Assembly: GCA_905221605.1 (NCBI GenBank)
Contig: CAJNDS010000489.1
Span: 38,501-102,500, forward strand
Length of the DNA stretch: 64,000 bases
Direction: 5' to 3'
Source of the DNA: Symbiodinium natans
Taxonomy: Eukaryota; Sar; Dinophyceae; Suessiales; Symbiodiniaceae
A model generated the notes under the pieces. The model was not told where the DNA came from. It was given only the letters and a program-made list of their open reading frames with translations, and did not search any database. Of this stretch, positions 56,421 to 64,000 are shown piece by piece. A program made the position numbers and the translations under genes. Position 1 is the first letter of the stretch. Each line of letters opens with the position of its first letter.

Positions 56421-56532
56421 TAATTGGCGTCGTCGTTGGGAAATGAGCACTCTGCCCAAAAACGCTGCTTTTACCGATGGAAAAGGCACTTCGGACGCAG
56501 ACGGACGCGGCGTCAAATACGCGCGGAGCGCG
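56421..56532 (-). repeat. Right terminal inverted repeat of the Merlin-like element
   Basis: In reverse complement it reads CGCGCTCC, then GCGCGTATTTGACGC, TTCCATCGGTAAAAG and TTTCCCAACGACGACGCC. It matches the left end with small gaps. Confidence 0.8.
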
Positions 56533-56616
56533 TTCTACTACTTCTACTACTGCTACTACTGCTAGTACTGGTACTACTGGTACTACTGGTACTATTGGTA
56601 CTACTAGTGCTACTAT

Positions 56617-56696
<80 letters not shown>

Positions 56697-56717
56697 GTAC
56701 TACTACTACTACTACTT

Positions 56718-56752
<35 letters not shown>

Positions 56753-57920
56753 GCTACTACTACTACTACGTCCACCCCTACCACTACCGCTCCCGCTACC
56801 GGTACCGCTACCACTACCGCTACCACTACCACTATTGCTACTGCTACTGCTACTGCTGCTGCTGCTCCTTTTGCCTGTGCTGCTGCTGCTGCTACTGCTA
56901 CTGCTACTGCTACTGCAACTACTGCTACTGCTACTGCTACTGCAACCAACAACCAACAACCAACAACCAACAACCAACAACCAACAACCAACAACCAGCA
57001 ACCAGCAACCAGCAACCAGCAACCAGCAAACAGCAAACAGCAACCAGCAACCAGCAACCAACAACCAACAACCAACAACAAGCAACCAACCATCCACCAA
57101 CAACCACCAACAACCGCCAACAACCACCAACAACCACCAACAAGCACCAACAACCACCAACAACCACCAACAACCACCAACAACCACCAACAACCACCAA
57201 CAACCACCAACAACCACCAACAAGCACCAGCAACCACCATCAACCACCAACAACCACCAACAACCACCAACAACCACCAACAACCACCAACAACCACCAA
57301 CAACCACCAACAACCACCAACAACCACCAACAACCACCAACAACCACCAACAACCACCAACAACCACCAACAACCACCAACAACCACCAACAACAACCAC
57401 CAACAACCACCAACAACCACCAACAACCACCAACAACCACCAACAACCACCAACAACCACCAACAACCACCAACAACCACCAACAACCACCAACAACCAC
57501 CAACAACCACCAACAACCACCAACACCAACCCCAACAACAACCCCAACAACAACCCCAACAACAACCCCAACAACAACCCCAACAGCAACCCCAATAACA
57601 ACCCCAATAACAACCCCAACAACAACCCCAACAACAACCCCAACAACAACCCCAACAACAACCCCCACAACCCCACAACAGACAACACGACAGCCGACAG
57701 CCAGCAGTCAACAGCCGACAGCCAACAGCCAACAACAACCAACAACCAACAACAACCAACAACCAACGACCAGCGACCAGCGACCAACGAACAACGAACA
57801 GCCAACAGCCAACAGCCAACAGCCAACAACCATCAACCATCAACCATCAAACATCACACATCACACATCAACATCATCATCAACATCAACATCAACATCA
57901 ACATCAACATCACTACTATT
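56533..57920. repeat. Compound satellite: (TAC)n, (CAACCAA)n, (CAACCACCA)n, (CCCCAACAACAA)n, (CATCAA)n
   Basis: The right part of the (TAC)n array (56533-56940) is followed by CAACCAA units (to about 57110), a 9-bp CAACCACCA unit (to about 57520) and a 12-bp CCCCAACAACAA unit (to about 57665). CCAACAGCC units and CATCAA units (to about 57915) come last. Long open frames on both strands (poly-Val/Gly-Cys-Trp or Thr/Asn/Gln/Pro) are consequences of the repeat. Confidence 0.95.
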
Positions 57921-59625
57921 ACGCTTCTACCTACTACCTACTTGCTGCTTGCTAATTGTTACTTACATACTACTTACCGCTACTACGGCGGAGAGCTGGG
58001 GTGTTGGGCTTGGGCGCATTTTGAAGCCTCGACGACGATGGTGTCAAGTTTCGGCTTCCGCGGAGACGAAGGCTCCAGAATGTGAAGCGAGCACTGCTGG
58101 GCTTTGGAAACTAGGAACACGATGGAACAGTAATGTACAGTAAATGAACCGAAGGAATGTTAAGGAGGTGAACAATGCAGTTCGGGTCAGCGCCTGTTAG
58201 TTTCACTTCGTAGCTCGGATGCCCCAGCGATCCTCGCGATGCTCGTTGTTAGTTCGAGCTTGAAACTTGCGAACGCTAGCAAATCGAGTAGTTCAATTTA
58301 TGTGAGAGGCGGTGGGAGTGGTGGATGGTGGTGTTGGGTACTGCCTTTGGTGATGGCGAGAGCTGGAAGCAAGAACATGGTCAATCGATTTTACCCAAAC
58401 GCAATCCGCCAGAGCAGCCAGAGGCTGCGGGTGCCGGAAGAACTTTGCACGGTTGTGCATGAACTCAGCATCCGAGATGATGTGACAGGACAACCACCTA
58501 TTTGGTGAGGACTCCGAGATTGCAGAAGGAGCGACCGAGAAGATGATTTCAGGTGGGGTCGTGCTGATCAAGCAAAATGCAGCCATTTGCAGCATGGTCA
58601 GGTCTGGGCATCCTCATCGGATTCTCTTGGGAGCCTCTCGATCGCACGACGCAGTTTCAAACTTGCGCAGTTGCTCCCAACACAGGCAGAGCTTCGACAC
58701 GGCAGTTGATGTTGTGGCAGAAGGACTGAAGCACGAGTGCCGCAGCCTGAGGTTGAAAGCCAGGCTGAGACCACCTGACAGCCCTGTCATGCTTGTGTAG
58801 TGATGCCATGCCATGTGATGCCTGCTCCCACTCGATCCGCAAATCCAATCAAAACCGACGAGCAGCCCCGTGGGGATGCAATGGTGGAGGTGGAGTGGGG
58901 GGTGGAGGGCTGGGTGGGGTCGGGGGGGGGGGGTTGGGAAGGGGTGGAGAGGTGGAGGGAGAGTGGCAACGGTTGGACATTGGGAAGGTCGCCAGCGGCG
59001 GGTCGTGGTGGGCACAGGGCGGATTGACACAATCGCATGACAGCGCGGCGCGCGCCAGTCTCCCCCAAGCACCATATGGCCACACATCTTGCTGTAAGAA
59101 AGCAAATCTTCAGGGCTTGGAATTGACAGAGGCCCGCCCCTCATCTCGAAGATGGTGATGCCCGCATTCTGAGATGCAGCATGCCGTTCGGTGACTGCAG
59201 CTCCCAAGCATCTCATGCTGCTTGTGACGCCTAGTTGATCAGGTCGGTGATCCTGGTGCTGATCGTATTTCCAGCATGGCGCATCTACATACTGCCGATG
59301 GAAAGAGAACTCTCTGAGGAGCCAGTGCCTTGTTACGTTCGAGCTAATGGAGCAGGGTGGGGACCGGTTCGAGATAACTTGAGCATGGTGCACTCAATGA
59401 ACAGGAAATGACTGAAGAAGGTGGCAAGAAAGCTCTTCTGAAGCAGCACTTGGAGACAATTCAGTGATTTCGGGAGCTGGGTGGATTCTTGGGAAAACGC
59501 CACGGCTTGAAAGTGGTGCTAGATTGAGGTACGCGCAGCAGCACTTTGACTTGTTCCTGCATAATGCGACAGATGAGCACCGGACCTACTCGTGAGCTCA
59601 TGAGTTTTTTGTTGGGCAGCTCGAA
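57921..59625. other. Unassigned DNA
   Basis: No recognised gene. Plus-strand readings at about 58350-58505 and 58640-58800 have some protein-like composition (QSSQRLRVPEELCTVVHELS; DTAVDVVAEGLKHECRSLRL), which could be exons of an unidentified gene. A G-rich patch lies at about 58890-58970. Confidence 0.3.
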
Positions 59626-60117
59626 GTGGAAGAGTGGGAATCAGTGGGAGAGGAATCCGGGAGAGGAATATGGGAGAAGCAAAGCGTCGAAGCAAGTGCC
59701 TTAAGGGATGATTTGGACAAAGCGCACCTGCTCATGAAGCGGCACAGAAGGACTGGGCATTTTGGGGCGCTCGGGGTTTGGCGAAGTCGTTTCTACCTCC
59801 TGCTGAGTCCTACTGGTGCCTACTTCGACTTGCCTACCTGCTTGTGCTGCGCTTTGTACTGGCAAGGAACGCGCATGGTCTCCAACACCCAGGCGCACCT
59901 TCCAAACTTCCGAAGAAGGCGCAACGTGACGCTCACATTCCCACATTCCGGAGGTCATGGCGTTCCTTCCGGCCTCAAGCACCTCATGGTGACATCGTCT
60001 GGAATTGTGGAGGCACTTGCTTCCCGTGCAGCGGCCAAGGAAGTGGAAACGTTCTGGCTTAGGTGGATGCACCAGAAGAACATGACCGCCAAGAGAAGCA
60101 GGGTGTTCATGCCTTAG
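59626..60117 (+). CDS. Unrecognised protein, weakly PH-domain-like
   Basis: An ATG-initiated plus-strand frame of 163 residues. An acidic N-terminus (MEEWESVGEESGRGIW) is followed by KAHLLMKRHRRTGHFGALGV and WRSRFYLLLSPTGAYFDLP, which loosely fits the first strands of a PH domain. Near the C-terminus EVETFWLRWMHQ could be the PH capping helix with its tryptophan. The middle is less convincing and the frame may cross an intron. If a PH domain, it would bind lipid or protein at membranes. Equally it may be an exon of an unrelated gene. Confidence 0.3.
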   Translation: MEEWESVGEESGRGIWEKQSVEASALRDDLDKAHLLMKRHRRTGHFGALGVWRSRFYLLLSPTGAYFDLPTCLCCALYWQGTRMVSNTQAHLPNFRRRRNVTLTFPHSGGHGVPSGLKHLMVTSSGIVEALASRAAAKEVETFWLRWMHQKNMTAKRSRVFMP

Positions 60118-61540
60118 TCATTTTTAGTTTTGCAGTCATGGACGGCACATACGGCACAACCCCGTCTTGTGTTTCTTCTCTTCTATCTCACCGGCTAAGA
60201 AGAGCGCGAAGCCTCCAACCTCTCGGCATGTTCCTTTCACATTGCCTTGTCGTCCGTGCACTCTCCTCATCACAAGCAAGCTCGAATAAAAGTTGCTGTG
60301 TTTCAGCCATACGCTGTAACTGCCACATGAACCGGAGGCCGAATGAAGCAACGTCCTAGCAGAATAGTGGCAGCATATGCAGCCATTGAGCCGCGGAACG
60401 TATATACCACATGGAGGGGACATTTATCGGACAATGATATCAATGATATCAACGATTCACAGCAAGATTTTGCTGCGGACGGCATACTCCTAATACTGCT
60501 ACATAAAGGAGAGATCGGATAAAGCAACGATGTCCTGCCAGATGGGGGAGACTAGAATGTTCCGCGCCTACATCGCTTTAAGTGGCAGCTAAGCAACACG
60601 AGACGTCCTCACACGTCGTTCCTTTTCAAGAAGCAGAGCTCTAATCATTATCCCGTTGCTCAAGCTAAACACTTGTGTTCGCAATGACGCGGAAAAAGAA
60701 AACAACAGGATGCACCCCAGCTTTCTTGGGGAAGAAGTGAGAACGCTTTTTACTCTCAGCTAGAAGCTTCTTGAACTGAAGACGCACGAACAGTTGGCAA
60801 AGTCGACTTCCTAACCTTGAAATGCAAGAGCAATTTGCTCTTCCATTCCAACTTCCCTCAATGTTCCACGGCTTCAAAAGAACATAAAAGAACCGAATAA
60901 GAAAGCCAAAGATCATGACATCAGAACCTCTCGAGCCATCTGTCACCCACGCGCACGTCAGTGTTCTCATCTTGGTTGCCGCAGCCCTGCGGAAAACTTG
61001 GCTAAGCATTAATGCATTAGGACGCCTAGCTGAGGAGAAGAAGAAACGCAAAAACGCTGCTCACCAGACGCTTGGAGTGTCGATTGTAGCTTCGGGCTGA
61101 CATGGTTACCACACATGTGATCGCCTGATCGACTCTAAGGAAAGATCTCGCAGTGAGCTTATTGGGCCCTTAGAATGAGAGCTTGCTCTGCGCTAAAGCT
61201 CCCAAGCCGTGAGGTGACAAAGTCACACATTCCGTCGCATTCCTAAGGCTGAGAGCTCCTCTTGCCATGTCTTCAATCAAAATGTGCCAGCACTGATTTT
61301 ATGGCCTGTTTGGCTGTTTGGCATGTGGGCTTCATAGACATCCAATAAAGCAAGCAACAGCTCTACGAAGAAGCACATGATACTCCAACACACGTTTTTT
61401 GGGGCACACTAAACTTGTGCATGCGCAGAAGCAATAGCTCGTAATGTTCCCATTGCACGGTCGCTTACCTACTTCGTTTTTATGCCTCTATGAGCAGTTG
61501 ATTGGGACGCTGGCCACGGGCGGCGCTTGACAAACTGCCC
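60118..61540. other. Unassigned DNA
   Basis: No gene, RNA or notable repeat could be supported in this interval on either strand. Confidence 0.4.
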
Positions 61541-61909
61541 TGCATGGGACGTCTTCGAGGTGACACGAGCTTGCTGGCCATCGAAGTTGTCATGCATGTG
61601 CAGGGGTTTGTCTCACATGTGCCAGGACACCTGGTCTCGTTCGAGGCTTCCAAGAGCGAGGGCTTAGGCCAGATAGAAGAGGCAGATGGGCTTGGAAGGA
61701 CCAGGATGCTCTTGCCATGCATGCTGCACATGCCATCCTGAGGTCACCAACATGCTGAAGGCCTGTCACGTGTGGATTCCATGGGCTTTCTGGCGAGGCA
61801 GCAGTACTGGACGCTAGGTTCAGACAGACGCCCTGGCAGACTTGCACCTCAAGGTCTGCACTTCCAGTTGTACAGCTGCGCCGCTCACATTTTGCATGGT
61901 CTATCATGA

Positions 61910-62420
61910 TCATGGCTGTCCCAGATCAAGAACATCCAAGACACCGCCCACAAAGTTGGCGAATTTGCCAATCAAATCCGGGGAATCGAGGCGGAACTGG
62001 AGTACGCGCTCACGTTGGCAAAAAGACGGTGCTGTGCAGATTGGAAGCTTCAGGTCGAGCTGGGGGAAGCCAAGAAAGCTGCGGAACAGATTGTGGGTGC
62101 AAACACAGGCCATCAGAGCATGGCTGCGCAATAGTTCACACCTGCGGGCTGCACTGCAGACACTGTAGACCATTGTAATTAGAGGCATGGGTGAGTTGGC
62201 GAAGGAGGTGGCAACCATCAAGGCTTTCGGATCTGTGTTGAACTGTGTCAAACGGGACATAGGGACCTAGGGACGCACAATGACGCACATGACACACTCA
62301 GGCCAAGGCCGCGGAGCAGCAATCTGACCTCATATTGGCGAAGGCACCCGCAACGGATCCTGGCGGATTTGCGAGTGACGAACACGACTCTCTGACCAAG
62401 AGGATGCTGTCGACAAGCTG
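61910..62420 (+). CDS. Coiled-coil protein, cluster of small exons
   Basis: Three neighbouring plus-strand segments read as one helical protein. At 61922-62134 there is IKNIQDTAHKVGEFANQIRG, then IEAELEYALTLAKRRC and VELGEAKKAAEQIVGA. At about 62190-62255 there is MGELAKEVATIKAFGSVL. At about 62305-62420, after a clean CACTCAG|G acceptor, there is AKAAEQQSDLILAKAPAT. None contains a full start, so they are internal exons. A candidate upstream piece at about 61560-61739 reads VVMHVQGFVSHVPGHLVSFE. Composition suggests a long alpha-helical or coiled-coil protein. The opposite strand is also open here, so strand assignment rests on the helical pattern and the acceptor. Confidence 0.4.
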
Positions 62421-63581
62421 ATCCCCACCAATGCGAGCATCGGCATTGGCATGGCTTTGCTGGCGGGCGATGGCTCGTGCGGTGGTTTTCACAGCATTCC
62501 CAGCGAATCCCAGTGCTTCGAAGGCTTTGCCGTGCAAGCAGGAGATCCGTACCAAGTTGAGTTCACGGTGGAGGTGGAGCAGCAGATCATGTCATGTTAT
62601 CCGGCCTAGCATTCCCCTTCGGAATGTCAGGCTTGTTGAAGGTTGATTTGTTTCGTTGCGTGTTGGTTTCGGGTTTCAGGTTTGGCATACGGATCATACG
62701 GTATTCTGCGTTTGAAGGCTGGGGTTTGGCAAGGAGTATTCACAGGGAGCAGACTTATTGCTGCTTCGTAATTTTTGTTGAAAGATATACGGCTCTTCTT
62801 GTGCGGGGAGTTTGGCGCACAATTCTTCGTGGTTCTCTCTCTGCCCTGCTCGATTACATAGTGCATTCAGTTGGAGGCGGGCGAGACGATGGGAGCCCCC
62901 GTGGCATACTGCTTTCCTCTGAGAAGTTCTTGCTGCGAATGCAGGGCGAGGGCTGAAGGGCTGAAGGGCTGGAAGTAGCCTCGAACTGCCATTGAGAGAG
63001 CCGGCGACAAAGACAGCGTCCAGGCCCAGGAACGTTGGTGCAGCAAGCGCAGCGAGAGAAACACGCGGGGCCTGAACAAGCGGTGTTAGCATGCCGCACG
63101 CATGGCCGGACATTTTGGGCGGCAACCTGCTCATGCAGACTCTTGCATTTTGGCTTGGAGACTGAGGCGAAGAGCCCACATAGCTCACATGGCAGACTGA
63201 AGAGCAGCGTACTCCAACAGCTCAGAAGCTTTCACGCGTAGACTTGCCACATGCTGCCCCACAGAACCTGGCTGCAAGTGCCTGCAGTGTAAACATCTTA
63301 TGCAAAGTCCAGAGAACTACCTGAGTACTCACGACAAAATGTCATGGGCGACAGCTAGGCTGCAGCTGGCCAGATTTACTTCTCCATAGCCGGCGAAGCC
63401 AGGATGAGTAGAACGTGCAATGTGAGTCGGAGATCGGGCACTTTTGCCTGTCCAACCTGAACATTGCTGGCTCTCAGGGATGCCGTGCACAGCCGACGCT
63501 GTTTCAACCGTTATCGACCTGACGCACATCGTACACTTTCCTCTTGAGTTGTTCCTCAAGAAGACTTGCTGTGGCCAGGTA
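62421..63581. other. Unassigned DNA
   Basis: A short plus-strand reading at about 62420-62608 (SIGIGMALLAGDGSCGGFHS, FAVQAGDPYQVEFTVEVEQQ) has protein-like quality and may be a further exon of the coiled-coil gene. Nothing else could be supported. Confidence 0.3.
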
Positions 63582-63881
63582 ATGGGCGCGGCCTGCTGCT
63601 CGGAAATCGACAAGGCTCATTGGAATCATTGGAACAGTACGGAAGAAGGGTCGGCAAAGTCCGCAGGGGGACATTCCCGCCACGCAGAGGACAACAAAGG
63701 TTTCAAGAGCTTCTGCAGCGATAGGCCCCTGGGGCGAACCAGCCGGCACCAGTTCGCTCTCAACCGAGTTTGCTACCGCCTCTGCCAGGCACAGTTCAAC
63801 GGAAGCTTGTTGTTAAGCTATGACTTGATTTGCTTGTGTGCTGCCTTGCTTCGTTTCGGCCCAGGCTCGTGCTTTTCATGA
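63582..63881 (+). CDS. Possible N-myristoylated/palmitoylated protein, 5' exon
   Basis: The ATG at 63582 follows GGCCAG|GTA, a plausible splice-leader or cis acceptor three bases upstream. It opens with MGAACCSEIDKAHW. Gly2 with small residues and adjacent cysteines is the classic pattern for N-myristoylation plus palmitoylation, placing the product at a membrane. The following NSTEEGSAKSAGGHSRHAED is polar and low in structure. The last third becomes cysteine- and leucine-rich and may be intron read-through, so the true exon may end near 63740. No domain was recognised before the window ends. Confidence 0.35.
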   Translation: MGAACCSEIDKAHWNHWNSTEEGSAKSAGGHSRHAEDNKGFKSFCSDRPLGRTSRHQFALNRVCYRLCQAQFNGSLLLSYDLICLCAALLRFGPGSCFS

Positions 63882-64000
63882 GATGGTGAGGTACATGGCA
63901 GGATGTCAGTTTTTCACAGACGCTGTGAGGTGAAGCTGAGCAGCTACGAAGCCCTCCGTGCCCTCCCGAGGAGCATGTGCAGGCGCGCTACTACCCTCAC

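Larger units (their letters stand above)
50687..56532. mobile_element. Merlin/IS1595-like DNA transposon, about 5.85 kb
   Basis: The ends are imperfect terminal inverted repeats. The core GCGCGTATTTGACGC lies at 50695-50709 and, in reverse complement, ends eight bases inside the right edge (56510-56524). Similarity continues inward, including TTCCCAACG-CGACGCC near 50819 and 56440. Outside each end is TTCTACTA (50679-50686 and 56533-56540). That is an 8-bp target duplication, as expected for Merlin, although the microsatellite context weakens it. Inside is a minus-strand transposase with zinc ribbon and catalytic aspartates, unrecognised accessory exons, a 60-bp satellite and telomere-like tracts. 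The agreement of end structure, duplication length and transposase type makes the call strong. Confidence 0.85.

Noticed and set aside
56101-57843. Minus-strand open frame of 580 codons rich in Gly-Cys-Trp-Leu and Val
   Set aside because: It is a read-through of the (TAC)n and CAACCACCA satellites. Both strands are open for the same reason, and only the part overlapping the transposase N-terminus is real coding DNA, in another frame.
56424-58085. Plus-strand open frame of 553 codons (poly-Leu then Thr/Asn/Gln/Pro)
   Set aside because: It is repeat-driven and begins antisense to the Merlin-like transposase; no protein-like complexity.
61842-62260. Alternative minus- and plus-strand ORFs over the coiled-coil region
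   Set aside because: They start with ATG and are longer, but have irregular composition; the frame without ATG has a clean helical pattern and matches acceptor sites.

Overview
The window reads as nuclear DNA of a dinoflagellate, most likely of the Symbiodiniaceae. The evidence is convergent. Introns can be placed by protein homology or reading frame, and several have GC (or GA) donors and an AG|G acceptor, the known dinoflagellate habit. A copia-type reverse transcriptase of a kind common in these genomes opens the window. Telomere-like TTTAGGG/CCCTAAA tracts are scattered inside it. Exons are short, there are no operons or bacterial promoters, and much of the sequence is microsatellite or minisatellite. 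No rRNA, tRNA, spliced-leader RNA gene or CRISPR array was seen.

Layout. 1-2.4 kb: frameshifted copia pol (+). 2.4-5.4 kb: CA/ACGC-rich arrays and a locally duplicated non-coding repeat family. 5.4-18.8 kb: one large candidate DNA transposon (about 13.4 kb). It lies inside a GCACGCAG minisatellite and has weak inverted ends, AT-rich subterminal DNA and at least three minus-strand genes. Its last gene (5780-10030) joins a polyQ/cysteine-cluster region to a CACTA/Plavaka-like DDE transposase across a GC-AG intron. 19.4-20.9 kb: four small exons forming the 3' part of a PP2C phosphatase (+). 21-30.5 kb: diffuse plus-strand exon-like pieces encoding helical, charged protein. 30.5-36.4 kb: two tandem LRR/RS-rich genes sharing a sharply bounded 770-bp block with one silent difference. 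36.4-50.4 kb: mostly unassigned, with isolated exon-like stretches. 50.7-56.5 kb: a second DNA transposon, Merlin/IS1595-like, with imperfect terminal inverted repeats and a probable 8-bp target duplication. It was inserted into a (TAC)n array, carries a three-exon transposase and accessory exons, and is rich in telomere-like DNA; a 48-bp intron is made largely of it. 56.5-57.9 kb: a 1.4-kb compound satellite. 58-64 kb: unassigned DNA with a coiled-coil exon cluster and a possible N-acylated protein start.

The main theme is two unrelated, gene-rich DNA transposons. Both sit inside simple-sequence arrays, both encode minus-strand multi-exon proteins, and both carry telomere-like DNA in or between exons. 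Functions of their accessory proteins are not recognisable. Exon boundaries below were inferred by eye from frame continuity and splice consensus, not from transcripts.
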